Assembly (NCBI GenBank): GCA_025353725.1
Contig: JANXOF010000061.1
Span: 62,001-126,000 of the forward strand
DNA from: Polyangiaceae bacterium
GTDB lineage: Bacteria; Myxococcota_A; Polyangia; Polyangiales; Polyangiaceae
Length of the DNA: 64,000 nt
Direction of reading: 5' to 3'
Shown here: positions 1 to 10,400 of the stretch, piece by piece
Layout: every line of letters begins with the position of its first letter
Position numbering within the stretch: the first letter of the stretch is position 1
Position numbers and translations under genes: made by a program
Notes under the pieces: model-generated
What the model saw: only the letters and a program-made list of their open reading frames with translations
Database searches by the model: none
Told to the model about the DNA's origin: nothing

Positions 1-2
1 CG

Positions 3-818
3 AACATGACCGAATCGGAGTACGAGGCCTCGGTCGATCGTGTGCAGCGGTATGTGAGCGCTGGCGACGTCTACCAAGTCAATCTGTCTCAGCGCATCGA
101 AGTCGATGTCACTTCGGATTCTCTTGCGATCTACGAGACGCTGTCCGCCGTCAATCCCGTTCACTTTGCAAGCTACCTGCGGCTCGACGGTTTCGATATC
201 GTGAGCGCTTCGCCTGAGCGGCTGGTTCGTCTCGAGGGCGAACGCCTCCGAACGCGTCCTATCGCGGGCACCCGTCGCAGAGGCACGCCGGAAGAGGACG
301 CGCGGTTCGTTCACGAACTGCTTACCGACGAGAAAGAAGTCGCTGAGCACGTCATGCTCGTGGACCTCGAACGGAACGATCTCGGGCGCGTGAGCGCTAT
401 CGGGTCTGTCGAGGTCACGAAAATGATGGATATCACTCACTACGCTCATGTCATTCACGTCGAATCCGAAATCGAAGGGCGACTCGATTCGGGGAAGGAC
501 TTTCTCGATGTGATTGCCGCTACGTTTCCTGGAGGAACGATCACGGGCGTTCCCAAGATTCGCACCATGGAGGTCATCACGGAGCTCGAGCCGAGTGCGC
601 GCGGTATCTATACGGGGTCCATCGGGTATATAAGCTTCGCGGGGGAGATGGACCTGAATATCGTCATTCGCACGCTGCTCATCAAGAAGGGCGTAGCCTA
701 TGCGGGCGTAGGTAGCGGTGTCGTGTGCGACTCGCTTCCGAACCGAGAGTATAAAGAGACACTTCACAAGGCTCGCTCTCTACTTACCGCTCTCGCGGTG
801 CACGGGGGAGCCTGTTGA
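3..818 (+). CDS. pabB: Aminodeoxychorismate synthase component I (PabB), 3' part
   Basis: The gene is open at the window's left edge, so only about 271 C-terminal residues are visible. They form the catalytic chorismate-binding domain: 'PIAGTRRRG', the 'MLVDLERNDLGRV' block that carries Mg/chorismate ligands, 'FPGGTITGVPK', and 'YTGSIGYI' near the C-terminus. Enzymes of this family convert chorismate plus ammonia to 4-amino-4-deoxychorismate (PabB) or anthranilate (TrpE). The next gene is a class IV aminotransferase overlapping by 4 bp, the usual partner PabC, so folate (p-aminobenzoate) synthesis is preferred over tryptophan synthesis. That choice rests on context; the domain alone does not separate PabB from TrpE. 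Confidence 0.85.
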   Translation, partial: NMTESEYEASVDRVQRYVSAGDVYQVNLSQRIEVDVTSDSLAIYETLSAVNPVHFASYLRLDGFDIVSASPERLVRLEGERLRTRPIAGTRRRGTPEEDARFVHELLTDEKEVAEHVMLVDLERNDLGRVSAIGSVEVTKMMDITHYAHVIHVESEIEGRLDSGKDFLDVIAATFPGGTITGVPKIRTMEVITELEPSARGIYTGSIGYISFAGEMDLNIVIRTLLIKKGVAYAGVGSGVVCDSLPNREYKETLHKARSLLTALAVHGGAC

Positions 819-1681
819 CCGGAACATACGGCGTTGCGATCTTCGACGGCGAGGTCGTCAATCTCAGAGACCTTCGGCTCACCACATTTTCCGATGGCTA
901 TTTTTATGGGTGCGGACTCTTTGAGACGATGGCACTCGAGGAGGGAAGGCCGCAGTTCCTCGAGCGGCACCTTGCCCGCCTAGGCCGAAGCCTCGCGGCC
1001 TTGCCTGCGGTGAAATCGCCTCGCGCGGAGCTTCTCGATTTAGACTCGTTCCTGTCTACGCTCTCTGTCGCCCTGTGGCGTGTTGGGCAGACCGTCGGCA
1101 AGTCGCCCAGCGTCGTGAAGGTGACGTCGTCCGACGGTCACGTGCTGGTTACGTTTCGTGATTCGCCTCCCGAACTCCCGCAGTGGCAAGCTCAGGGAGT
1201 CGGCGTTGACGTGGTCGACTATGGCAGCTATCGCTCAGGCGACGTTTATGTCAACCACAAGACGACGTCTTATATTAAGTCGTATTCTGGTATAGCCGCG
1301 TCGACACTCTTTGCTAATGAGTGTGGTGAAATATGCGAGAGCTCAACGGCCAATGTGTTTGTCCGGTTTTCTGACCGCGTGGTAACCCCTCCGCTCCGTT
1401 CGCCGTGTTTGCCCGGTATCGTTCGAGAGGTTCTTCTCGAAGCCGGCACTCTCGGTGGCGTACCGGTTGTGGAGGAGGCGCTTCCGCTCGAAGCGCTTAG
1501 GCACGCCGAGGGCTGTTTTCTGACCAATTCTGTATCCGTTGCGATTCCTGTTACATCTTTATTAAATCGAGCTTTGATAGAAAGCGGCCCCCTGGCCGCA
1601 AGTGCGCGCCAACGTATCTCGCGGATTGAAAGGCTTGAGAGTTCTTGCCTCTCGCACGTGGCCCGCAAGCCCGCAAGCTGA
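815..1681 (+). CDS. Class IV aminotransferase, PabC-like aminodeoxychorismate lyase
   Basis: 288 residues with the fold-type IV PLP-enzyme signature. The N-terminus has the 'DGYFYGCGLFETM' motif, followed by 'LERHLARL'. The likely PLP lysine lies in 'VNHKTTSYIKS', and 'GEICESSTANVFV' is the E-x-x-x-x-N-x-F block that binds PLP. A TTG start at 815 overlaps the pabB stop (TTGA), so the two are translationally coupled. PabC releases pyruvate from 4-amino-4-deoxychorismate to give p-aminobenzoate. Class IV also includes branched-chain and D-amino acid aminotransferases; the lysine is followed by TTSY here, which is not the most typical PabC context, so substrate is inferred from the pabB neighbour. 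Confidence 0.8.
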   Translation: MTGTYGVAIFDGEVVNLRDLRLTTFSDGYFYGCGLFETMALEEGRPQFLERHLARLGRSLAALPAVKSPRAELLDLDSFLSTLSVALWRVGQTVGKSPSVVKVTSSDGHVLVTFRDSPPELPQWQAQGVGVDVVDYGSYRSGDVYVNHKTTSYIKSYSGIAASTLFANECGEICESSTANVFVRFSDRVVTPPLRSPCLPGIVREVLLEAGTLGGVPVVEEALPLEALRHAEGCFLTNSVSVAIPVTSLLNRALIESGPLAASARQRISRIERLESSCLSHVARKPAS

Positions 1682-1692
1682 TGCTTCGCGGC

Positions 1693-2502
1693 TCAAGGCA
1701 TCGACGTTTCGGTCGCGATAGCGCGCTTCACGGCGGGCACGTCGAGGAGGGGAACGAACGCGTATCCCTCCGCTTTTAGGACCGGGAGAATCTGTTTCAT
1801 CATGTCGACCGTCCTCCCATGCACGTCATGCATCAGGACAATACCTCGTCGCTGCGAGCGAATTTCTGTCAGGTAGAGCTCGCCGCAGCGTTCCACAGAG
1901 ACGTGCTTTCCCCAACAATCCCAGTCCGCGGCACTCGTGGCGGTGAGCTCGCCGCCGATATCCCAATAAACGCTACCGATGTAAGCTTGCATCGGAGTCG
2001 CATTGATCGCTTTCGCGGTGCGACCGTTCCAGGCGCCGTAGGGAGCACGAATGAGAAAAGGCAAATCAGGTTGAAGTCGCTCGATAAAGGCGTGGGTTTC
2101 GGAGACCTCGCGCACCACGTCTGTAGCGGCTAAGGCGGTGAGCTTCAAGTGATGTTGCGTATGATTGGCAAGAAAGTGACCTTGTTCCACAATCGCGTCG
2201 AGCGTCATTTGGCGACCCGGCACGTTCTTGCCATTGATAAAGAAGGTAGCCGGGACGCCTTCTTTTCCGAGGAATTCGGCGAGTTCTTTGGTGCGAGGGC
2301 CGGGGCCGTCGTCGAACGTAAGACTGAGCGTCTTGTTAGGAAGCTCGCTACCGCCCAGCTGACGCTCGGTCACCAGCTCATCGCTGCTCGAGCCGTCACC
2401 CTGGTCCAGGTCTTCAGGCGCGGAGGGTGCGCAGCCCGCGAGAGCGGTTGAGACTGCCAATCCGAGCATGGCGAGGGTGGCCAGGGTGCGATGAAGGAGC
2501 AT
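1693..2502 (-). CDS. Lipoprotein polysaccharide deacetylase (NodB family)
   Basis: About 269 residues. I chose the ATG at 2502 over one 48 bp upstream because it puts a hydrophobic signal and lipobox ('STALAGC') at the N-terminus, predicting an exported lipoprotein. The NodB domain motifs are all present: 'LTFDDGPGP' (catalytic and metal Asp), 'ANHTQHHLKL' (H-x-x-x-H metal ligands), 'RAPYGAWNG' and 'GIVLMHD' near the end. Members remove acetyl groups from N-acetylglucosamine in peptidoglycan or chitin-like polymers, or from xylan. It lies downstream of thiD on the same strand with about 167 bp between them, so it may have its own promoter. The true substrate cannot be read from sequence. Confidence 0.85.
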   Translation of the reverse strand: MLLHRTLATLAMLGLAVSTALAGCAPSAPEDLDQGDGSSSDELVTERQLGGSELPNKTLSLTFDDGPGPRTKELAEFLGKEGVPATFFINGKNVPGRQMTLDAIVEQGHFLANHTQHHLKLTALAATDVVREVSETHAFIERLQPDLPFLIRAPYGAWNGRTAKAINATPMQAYIGSVYWDIGGELTATSAADWDCWGKHVSVERCGELYLTEIRSQRRGIVLMHDVHGRTVDMMKQILPVLKAEGYAFVPLLDVPAVKRAIATETSMP

Positions 2503-2669
2503 GTGTGGTGAGAATGCACACTCTGCGCCACCTGCTGAATCCGTGGACACGGTAGAAAAACGCCTACGTTTGTGACGATGTCCCTCCTTTTATCGACCCG
2601 TGTGGCCAGAACTGGTGGATCGCTTTCGACCCGCTCGTCCGTGCGAAAGAGGTCGGTTCGCGTCGCGAA

Positions 2670-3521
2670 CTACAGCACCAGCACGTACTGGTCACCGCCG
2701 ACGTCGCGCAGGTTTTTAAGGGCCTCGAAGTGAATCCGTTTTGCCCACGCTACGGCTTCCGACAGCGCGTGCTCTGGCGTGGTCGCATAAGCTTTCGCCT
2801 CCATCGCGATTCGGCCCGCGACAAGCGATGCGAGGACGCATCCGCCACCGTGAAATGCGTGCAAGTCGAGGCGAGGCGCAGTCAGTTCCGCGATGGTTGC
2901 GTCCGTGGCCCCGCGCCGTCCTATGGCCGCCATAGCCAGGAGGTCGACGGCCTGTGCGTCGCCAAGGTGACCGCCTTTGAGTAAGACCGCGCGGCACCCG
3001 AGATCAAGCAGCGCGCGGGCCGCGTCTCGCGCTTCGTCGAGTCGACTCACTTGGCGTCCCGTGAGCTCTGCAGCTTCCTGCGTGTTCACGGTGACGAGCG
3101 CCGCGCGCGGCAGGAGTTCGTCGCGCATGACGGCTATCGCTTTTGCTTCAAGCAACCGCCCGCTACCGCGAGAAGGCATGAAAACAGGGTCGATGACCGC
3201 CGGGAGGTTCGGATGGCGCGCGAGGAGTTCGACGACGGCGCGCGTGTTTTCCGCGGAGCCAAGCGCACCGACTTTGAAGGCTCGAACGCGTTGGTGCGCG
3301 AGAACTTCGGTGCATTCTGCCGTGAGTTCGCGCGCGGCGATGGGAGTACTGACGCGCATGCCAGACGTCGACTGAACCGTCAGGACCGCGACCGACGCGC
3401 ACGCGAACGCGCCGGCGCGGGCAATCGCTCTCGCATCGGCGAGGACACCCGCACCGCCTCCCGGGTCGAGGCCGCCGATCGCGAGGACGCAAGGTAGTGA
3501 AGTCGCGCACGTTTTCGGCAC
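2670..3521 (-). CDS. thiD: Hydroxymethylpyrimidine (phosphate) kinase ThiD
   Basis: 283 residues of the ribokinase-like ThiD family. Visible motifs are 'AIGGLDPGGGAGVLAD' (substrate-binding GGAG), 'VLTVQSTSGM' corresponding to the T-x-Q-N-T segment, 'DPVFMPSRGSGRLL' and 'LLPRAALVTVNTQEAAELTG'. The C-terminal 'HAFHGGGCVLAS' matches the anion-hole G-x-G-C region near the catalytic cysteine. ThiD phosphorylates 4-amino-5-hydroxymethyl-2-methylpyrimidine and its phosphate for thiamine synthesis. The GTG start at 3521 has an AAGGTGG ribosome-binding site just upstream. The residue after the Q in T-x-Q is S rather than the common N. No other thiamine gene is nearby. A short GTTCGC/GCGAAC inverted repeat follows the stop at 2653-2667. 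Confidence 0.88.
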   Translation of the reverse strand: MPKTCATSLPCVLAIGGLDPGGGAGVLADARAIARAGAFACASVAVLTVQSTSGMRVSTPIAARELTAECTEVLAHQRVRAFKVGALGSAENTRAVVELLARHPNLPAVIDPVFMPSRGSGRLLEAKAIAVMRDELLPRAALVTVNTQEAAELTGRQVSRLDEARDAARALLDLGCRAVLLKGGHLGDAQAVDLLAMAAIGRRGATDATIAELTAPRLDLHAFHGGGCVLASLVAGRIAMEAKAYATTPEHALSEAVAWAKRIHFEALKNLRDVGGDQYVLVL

Positions 3522-3699
3522 GGCCCACCTTCTACTCTAACCGCGCCCCTCGGTCGTGCGCACTCATGCGGTACGCCTATCGACGTCCGCGTCCGCCGCG
3601 GGAGCGCCGACCTGACGTCCTGTGAACCGTCGAGAGCCACGAATACCCGTGGATCCCGCTTCTTGCTCTCGAACGCTGCGCGGGCGATTATGCTAGCCC

Positions 3700-4404
3700 A
3701 TGCGACATGCCAGAGTGAGTCGGCTCCTGGCGGTAGCGCTCGGTGTGGTGTGCGCGAGCGTGCTACTCGCGTCGGTCCCGTCGGTCCTGTCGATCGCGCA
3801 CGCGCAATGCGTCGATGAAGAGTTGAAGCAGGACTTGGTCGGAGGTCGTCACTACCGCGGCGTTCAAGACCGGCTTTTTACCAAGGCGTTTCGCCATGAG
3901 TTATCGGGCATGGGCGGCTATTACGCGGGGGACCTGTTCTCCTCGAGCTGGCTCGCGGGAGGGGCGTACACGTTCCATTTTAGCGAAGATCTTGGCCTTG
4001 AAGCGAGCGTGCAATGGACCCGGTTTCGCACGGTCGTGACCGACACGTACGAGCGAAGGTATCCGCAAGTGCAGGTCGAGGAGCGAACCAACCGACCCGG
4101 GCGCCTCTACTTTGGACACCTCATTTGGAGTTTCGCGTATGGCAAACTTCGTTGGATGGGCGGCGGCATTACGCGCTTCGATTTGAACGCCGCACTCGGT
4201 GCAGGCGTGACTGACGACTCCACGTCGCAGGGGCTAACCGCGAGCGTGGGTCTTGGTACGAAGTGGTACCTTGGGAAGTGGTTCGCACTCCGGCTGGACG
4301 TGCGCGACCACATTCTTCGCGAAACGCTCATCGGCGAAGACCACCTCGTCAACGACGTCCTCGTGACGGGTGGGGTCAGCGTGTTCATTCCCTTCGGCGG
4401 CTAG
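3700..4404 (+). CDS. Outer-membrane beta-barrel protein, GltA/GltB-like
   Basis: 234 residues. A Sec signal peptide ends near 'SIAHAQC'. The mature part alternates polar and aromatic residues in short strands ('GAYTFHFSEDLGLEASVQWTR', 'GTKWYLGKWFALRLDVRDH', 'VTGGVSVFIPFGG'), typical of the myxobacterial outer-membrane beta-barrel family that includes GltA/GltB and NfsA/NfsB. It heads a plus-strand run of envelope genes extending to 14.2 kb. The ATG at 3700 lacks a Shine-Dalgarno sequence, but a TATGCT hexamer ends 5 bp before it. The subfamily call rests on overall pattern and on the TPR/AgmX neighbours; a search against Glt and Nfs proteins is needed to confirm it. Confidence 0.72.
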   Translation: MRHARVSRLLAVALGVVCASVLLASVPSVLSIAHAQCVDEELKQDLVGGRHYRGVQDRLFTKAFRHELSGMGGYYAGDLFSSSWLAGGAYTFHFSEDLGLEASVQWTRFRTVVTDTYERRYPQVQVEERTNRPGRLYFGHLIWSFAYGKLRWMGGGITRFDLNAALGAGVTDDSTSQGLTASVGLGTKWYLGKWFALRLDVRDHILRETLIGEDHLVNDVLVTGGVSVFIPFGG

Positions 4405-4658
4405 CAGCCGACAGCGCGCCCCTCTTTAGAAAAGGAGGACTCGCGCGAGGGCGAGCGCCGCGGGCGTAGTCGGGACATCTTTTATTCGCTTCGACACCGT
4501 GATGCGGCCGTAGATACCAGCGACGGCTACGCAGCTTGGAAAAAGCTACATGCACGCCGAAGAAGCTACCTCAGCTTCCTCTTTCGCGTCTCGAAAAGCT
4601 TCGGTGGAAGGGAGTCCGCAAAGCCCTCCGTTTGCCTTATGATCAAGCCCCCGTGCGA

Positions 4659-5432
4659 ATGCGAACACGCTTCTTCGTTGGCGTCCTTCTGACGTTTGCA
4701 ACGACCCTTACATCGCTCGCTACGTTGGCGGTGGCGGACTCACGTAAGTCGACCGCGAAGCCGCCGCGTCCTCCGACGGGCGTGAAAGCTGATGCCCAAT
4801 CACCCTTCGACGAGGCGGCTGTCGTGGTCGACGCCTCGACCTCTGTGGGCTCGCCCGCCGAGTCGCCGTCTGCGCCGCTCGCGCCTTTCGCGCTCGATGG
4901 GGGCGTTCGCGATTCAAAGCTTACGCCGTCGCCGGAGGAATTTTCAGCGACTCGTGCCGATGCGGGAGCTCCTGTCGACTACGACCGCCTTCTAGCCGAC
5001 GTTGCGGCGTTGCGGGCTCGCGTCGCGGCGGTGAGCGATACTTTCTACCAATCACGTGTAGTTGTCACACTTCAATCCGAAGGTTCGCACGCGACGATAA
5101 CGAGGCTCACTCTGTCGCTCGACGACGGCGTCGTCTTCGCTGCGCCCGTGACGTTCGCGATGTCTGACCGCACGATCGTGTACGACCACGCGGTGGCGCC
5201 CGGCCGTCATACGGTGACCGTTGATGTCGATCGCAAGGACTACCGGGACGATTCGTTCACCACGGCACAGCGGAACCGCTTCACCATCGATGTTCCGCGT
5301 GATCATCGCGTCGAGGCGCAGGTTCGCTTGCTCGACGACTCGACCATGGGCAAGGAGTTTCGCGCCGATAAAACGGGCGAGTATGACCTTCGCTTTCGCG
5401 TGAACGTGGCCGCAAAAAAGGTCTCCAAGTAG
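4659..5432 (+). CDS. Exported hypothetical protein of the envelope cluster
   Basis: 257 residues from the ATG at 4659, which gives a clean signal peptide ('MRTRFFVGVLLTFATT'); a GTG two codons earlier is an alternative. After a Pro/Ala-rich linker, a short helical segment ('YDRLLADVAALRARVAAVSD', about residues 108-127) is followed by a beta-rich domain of about 125 residues ('SRVVVTLQSEG', 'APGRHTVTVDVDRKDYRDDSF', 'YDLRFRVNVAAKK'). Myxobacterial homologues are often mislabelled dihydrolipoamide acetyltransferase; no lipoyl or catalytic domain is present. The next gene starts 2 bp after its stop, so it is in the same operon. A periplasmic subunit role is inferred from position only. Confidence 0.7.
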   Translation: MRTRFFVGVLLTFATTLTSLATLAVADSRKSTAKPPRPPTGVKADAQSPFDEAAVVVDASTSVGSPAESPSAPLAPFALDGGVRDSKLTPSPEEFSATRADAGAPVDYDRLLADVAALRARVAAVSDTFYQSRVVVTLQSEGSHATITRLTLSLDDGVVFAAPVTFAMSDRTIVYDHAVAPGRHTVTVDVDRKDYRDDSFTTAQRNRFTIDVPRDHRVEAQVRLLDDSTMGKEFRADKTGEYDLRFRVNVAAKKVSK

Positions 5433-5434
5433 CT

Positions 5435-7474
5435 ATGCGCGGTTGCGGTCCTCGCGGTTGTTTTAGGACGTCGGCCCTCGGTGTCGTGCTCTTGCTGGGT
5501 GCGGCTCCGGCTTTTGGGCAATCTACCCCTTCGCGAAGGTCGACCGAGGCGGACGCGGCTTCGCTTGCCCAGTCGACGGGTGGCTTCACGACTCTAGACC
5601 TGACGCGAGGCTCCGGTATGCGTGCTTACCACGCCGCGATCGCGCGGCGCCGGCTCGGATCGGCCGATGCCATGCGGCTCGAGGCTGTCCAAGTGCGCGT
5701 TACCGAAGCCGAAGTCCTTGTCTCGTCGGGACGCTATGTCGAGGCGATCGGTAAACTCACCGAGGTGGTAGAGCACCCGAAATTCGAGCTGGTCGCCGAA
5801 ACGGAAGAGGGGAGGGCGGCTCTCTACCTCCTTGGACATGCGCTCGCCGCGGCCGGGATCCACGAATCGGCGCGCGCCTACCTCCGCGCTTCGATTGAAG
5901 GAAAAACCGTGTGGGAAAAGGGCGGTTCCTACGCCCGTCGTTCCGCGCGAAAGCTCGTTGAGATTGCGCTCGAGACTCACCTTTACCGGCAAGGGCTGAC
6001 AGATCTCGCCGCTTCGACGGGGGCTGTACCCGCAGAGATTCGCGGTGAGATGGCCTATCTCACTGGGAAGGCGAAGGAGGCGGAAGGCGACCGAGAGGGG
6101 GCGCTCGAAGCCTACGCGCGCGTCCCACAAGTTTCGAGATTTTGGTCGCAAGCGAACTACTTGGCGGGAATCGTTCAGGTGGAGCGCGGCCGGCTCAAGG
6201 AGGGCGAAAACCTATTTTGCAAAGTAGCCGACCCGAAGCGCCAAGATCGCAGCACGCCGGTCCTCGCGGATGAACGCTTCTTTGCGGTGCGCGATCTCGC
6301 AAGGCTTGCGCTCGGCCGGGTAGCGCACGAGCAGGCTCGTTTCGATGACGCTCGTTACTATTACTACCTCGTTCCGCGCGACTCAGACCGCCTCGCAGAG
6401 GCGCTCTATGAAGCCGCAACGACACGGTATGAAAAAAAGGATTACGAAGGAGCGCGAGAGTTGCTCGACGACCTTGTTGCGTTGAAAACGCACCATCGGT
6501 ACGAAGACGAAGCGTTTATCCTTGATGCTTACATCGATCTCGCGCGCTGCCGGTTTCCCGAAGCCGACAGAAAACTCGCTAGGTTTTTGAGAGGATATGA
6601 ACCTGTACGAGACGCTACGCGTCGGTTTTTGGCGAGCGACAGCGGGCTTCGGGCGCTTGTAGAGTCCGCCCGGTCAGGAGCTCAGGTGGGTGATGCGTTT
6701 AGCGCATCGGCGTCACCTGAGACCTTTCGAGCGGTAGCGGAACGCGTTCGCGTGGACCCGCTTTTCGGCGAAGCTTCGCGTCGTGGTGCGATTGTCGAAC
6801 GCGAGCAGACGGGACTCAAACTCGCGGGACTTACGATTCGCGACATGGCCCAAAGCTTGGCGACGCCCTTGGGAGTGCGCCCGCATGTGGATTCGAAAGC
6901 GGCGCTTTCCTCGCCTCGGCGCGACGCGGAGAATGCCCTAGACGAAGCGCGCAAACAGCTAAGCTCGATCGAGCAAGCGAACGCAGGGACGGACAAGCTT
7001 GCTTCGATTCGCAAGGAGCTTCGCGATCTTGAGCTGCGCCTCTCGAGCGAGGCGCGCCCCAGTGGCTTGCCACTCACGGATGCGCCCGCGACGACGCAGC
7101 TTAGCCCCGGCCTCGACCTAACCGATTTGCTCGCGCGTGATGAGGAGCGCGCGAAGAGTCTCGGCCGAGAACTCGACGGGCTGCGCACCGACCTTTTAAA
7201 GTCGGAGACGGCTCTTGCGAAGGACGCCTTGCGCCGGCTCGACCTTCGCCTCTCGCGCCTCTTGCGCCGAGCTCGCCTAGGACGCATCGAGTCTGTACTC
7301 GGCAAAAAGAGGGCGCTAGAGACCGAAATCGAGGCGTTCAACGCGGGCTACCTCCCGAAAGACGCGCTCGATTCACTCGATGCCGCGCGGACGTTGCGCG
7401 ACGGTGAAGAGTACTGGCCGTTCGAAGGAGACGATTGGCCTGACGAGTTTCTCGGAACCGAGGGTCTCAAGTGA
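5435..7474 (+). CDS. Periplasmic TPR protein, GltC-like
   Basis: 679 residues with an N-terminal signal peptide ending at 'APAFGQS'. Residues about 75-400 are helical hairpins of the tetratricopeptide type ('ALYLLGHALAAAGIHESARAYLRAS', 'AREDAR..RYYYYLVPRDSDRLAEALYEAA' pattern), a scaffold for protein-protein contacts. The C-terminal 200 residues are strongly charged with long helices ('RDAENALDEARKQLSSIEQA', 'LDLRLSRLLRRARLGRIESV') and look like coiled coil. It sits 2 bp after the previous gene and overlaps the next by 4 bp. Order and size fit the periplasmic GltC/NfsC-type subunit of the Glt/Nfs complexes; that assignment is inference. Confidence 0.75.
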   Translation: MRGCGPRGCFRTSALGVVLLLGAAPAFGQSTPSRRSTEADAASLAQSTGGFTTLDLTRGSGMRAYHAAIARRRLGSADAMRLEAVQVRVTEAEVLVSSGRYVEAIGKLTEVVEHPKFELVAETEEGRAALYLLGHALAAAGIHESARAYLRASIEGKTVWEKGGSYARRSARKLVEIALETHLYRQGLTDLAASTGAVPAEIRGEMAYLTGKAKEAEGDREGALEAYARVPQVSRFWSQANYLAGIVQVERGRLKEGENLFCKVADPKRQDRSTPVLADERFFAVRDLARLALGRVAHEQARFDDARYYYYLVPRDSDRLAEALYEAATTRYEKKDYEGARELLDDLVALKTHHRYEDEAFILDAYIDLARCRFPEADRKLARFLRGYEPVRDATRRFLASDSGLRALVESARSGAQVGDAFSASASPETFRAVAERVRVDPLFGEASRRGAIVEREQTGLKLAGLTIRDMAQSLATPLGVRPHVDSKAALSSPRRDAENALDEARKQLSSIEQANAGTDKLASIRKELRDLELRLSSEARPSGLPLTDAPATTQLSPGLDLTDLLARDEERAKSLGRELDGLRTDLLKSETALAKDALRRLDLRLSRLLRRARLGRIESVLGKKRALETEIEAFNAGYLPKDALDSLDAARTLRDGEEYWPFEGDDWPDEFLGTEGLK

Positions 7475-10400
7475 CGCCTTGCCGGAGGCGAGTGCGTTGC
7501 CGCGCGCTGGCTTTCGCATTTTCGTGTGTCGCCGCGAGTACCCATCGTCAAGCAGCCGCGGAGACGCCCACCACCGTGCGTGCGACGGCGGAAACCGCGA
7601 TTGTGGCGAGTCCGCGCGCTCGCCCCGCATCCACGATTGAACAGCCCGCGAGTCGTGGTGGCCTTAGCGGCCCCGGGAGCCGGCCGGCCTCTACTGGGCC
7701 CAAGATTCCGACGGGACTTCGCTTGCAGCTCGAGAAGCACATGGCGGCCCGCATCGAACGGGATGTGACACAGATAAAGGTGCTCCGCAGCGAGGCTATC
7801 GCCTTACTGACGTCCTTTGTCGCCGAGACGCCGCGGGAGGCGCGCGAGATGCCCGAGGCGCTGCTCCGGCTCGGTGAGCTTAAGTGGGAACTCGAACGGG
7901 AGCTGTTTGTTTCGCGATTCAAAACGTGGGAGGACAAGCCCTCCGACCTGCGCGGGCCGACGCCGGACCCGAATTTTCAGCCCTCGCGCGAGCTTTTCGC
8001 ACGAGTGATCAAAGACTACCCGTGGTTCAGTGAGTATGATCTGGCACTCTACGTAGATGGATTTCTCGCCTACGAACAGGGAAAACAGGACGAAGCGCTT
8101 GAACGCTTCAATCGAATTCTGGACGATTTTCCGCGTTCGCGGTTTGTCGTTGATGCACACATGGCTCGTGCCGAGTCGCTATTTAATGGCAAGTACGACT
8201 ACGCGGCGGCACTTGTTGAATATGAAGAGGTACTAAAGTTTAAAAATAACGAACTTTATGGCCTCGCTTTGTTCAAAAGCGCGTGGTGCTTGTGGCGACT
8301 CGGCCGAAGTGAAGCTGCGGCAAAGCGATTCGTGGGCGTCTTCGAGGTGGCAAAGGGCGTTTCGCTCGACGGTCGCACGAAGGCGAACGCCGTAAAGCGT
8401 AAGGAGCTCGACGAACTCGAGAACGAGGCGCTCACTTATCTTGTCGAGGTTTTTACCGAGGACGAGAAAAATACGGCTCAAGACGTTTACGGCTTTCTTA
8501 CCAAGATTGGCGGTGACCGCTTCGCCGGTAAAGTCGTTCGTGCGCTCGCCATCCAGTTTTACGACCAAGCTCACTACGATCGAGGCATCGAGGCTTATGA
8601 GTTGCTGCTCAAACTTGAACCTGCGAGCCCAGAGGCGTCCGCTTGGGCACTTCGTATCGCGACGGGCGCGAATGCCAAAGAGGACTGGGTAGCTCTACGC
8701 GTAGCCTACGAGCGAACCATTAAGAGCTTTACGTCGAATGGGGCATGGGCAAAGACCCAGGGCGACATTAAAGTCGTCGCGCGAGCCACGGCGGACGTCG
8801 AGAGGCAACTGAAAGAACATGCGCTTCAGCTCCACGCGAAAGCGCAAAAAGACAAGTCGAGTCGTGCCGAGTTCGAGGGCGCCGCGGGCCTGTATGACGT
8901 TTACTTGTCAAAGTTCGGAGCGGAACAGAATTCGTTTAAAATCCACTACTACCTCGCTGAAATAGACTTTCACCACCTCGACAAGGGGAGCGACGCTGCG
9001 ACTCATTACATGGCCGCCGCGCGTGCGATGCCCCAAAGCGAGGCTGACCACGAGCCTCTCAAAACGCTGCGTCATGACGCGCTCTACAACGCGATTGCGT
9101 CTCTTGAAAAGGTGCGCGCGTCTGAGTTCGAGGCTCGCAAAAAAGTACGCGTGCCTGAGGGCTCGACGGGAGCTTCGCAGGAGACCGAGGCCGATAAAAA
9201 GTTTGCAGAAGCTCTCGAACTCTACGCACAACTCTACCCAACAGACCCCGTACTTGCCGAATTCTTCTTTCGTCAGGGGCGGCAGTACTACGATTCCAGT
9301 GTCTTCGCCTCCGCGGTAAAAATATGGGGATCGCTGCTCGAAAAATTTCCGCGCAGTCCGTATGCGCTTGCGGCGGGCGAGCTCATTCTCGATTCGTTCA
9401 ATCGCGCGAAGGACTATGAAACGATCGAGACCTGGGCACGCCGACTCAAAGCCGCTCCCGCGTTCGCCAACGATGCAAACCAGAAAAAACTCGATACGCT
9501 TACCGTGCAGGCCGTGTTCAAGCAGGGGGAGCAAAAGGCTACCGCTGGCGACCATCGCGAGGCTGCCAAGGCGTATCTTCGCGCTGCGAGGGAGTTTCCT
9601 GGTGACCCGCGAGCTGCGCAAGCGTGCGTGAATGCCGAGACGGAGGCGCAAAAATCCGGCGACACGGAGACCCTTCGAGAAGCCGCGAAGCTCGTCACGG
9701 GGAAGGCGTATGCGTCGCTACCCGAGTCGCCGAGCGGAGCGTGGATCGCCGCAACGACGTTTCAGTCGATGGGGCTCTTTGCCGACTCGGCCGAGTTTCA
9801 CGAGGCTATCGCGAGCCTTGCCGATCGCGAGCACCCTCACTTCTCAGGGTATGAGCACGCGAGGGATGCCGCGTACAATGCGGTCGTCTTGCGCGTCGCC
9901 ACGGGCGAGCACGAGCGAGCCATCGCGAACGGCAAACGATTTCTGGCTCAATACGCTTCGAGCAGTGAAGCCGATGAGGTCGTGTTTCAGATGGGAAAGG
10001 CCCACCAGAACGCCGGCTTTGGGAAAGAAGCGGTAGAACTCTACCGACGCTATCTCGCGCATTCCAAGAATCAGGATCACCGTGTGCAAGGCTGGGTCCT
10101 GCTTGCCACGACGTTGTCGAAAACAGGCGAAGACGTCCGCGCGGATGAGGCGCTGAAAGCCGCTGTCGAGATTGGCAAGCATCGAAAGGCAGAGCTAGGT
10201 CCGGACGGAAAGTTTGCGGCGGCTCACGCGCGCTACCTCGAAGGTGAGCGCGTGCTCGTGCGTTTCGATCAAATACAGATTGCGGGCGACGTAAAGCAAC
10301 TTGCGATGCGGCTGAAAAAGAAAGCCGAGCTACTCAAGCAAGCGTCAGCTGTATTTTTGGACGTCGTTTCGCTGGGCGTCGCCGAGTGGACGACTGCCGC

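Noticed and set aside
4659-5432. Possible label dihydrolipoamide acetyltransferase
   Set aside because: Homologues in databases may carry this name, but no lipoyl domain or acyltransferase motif can be seen.
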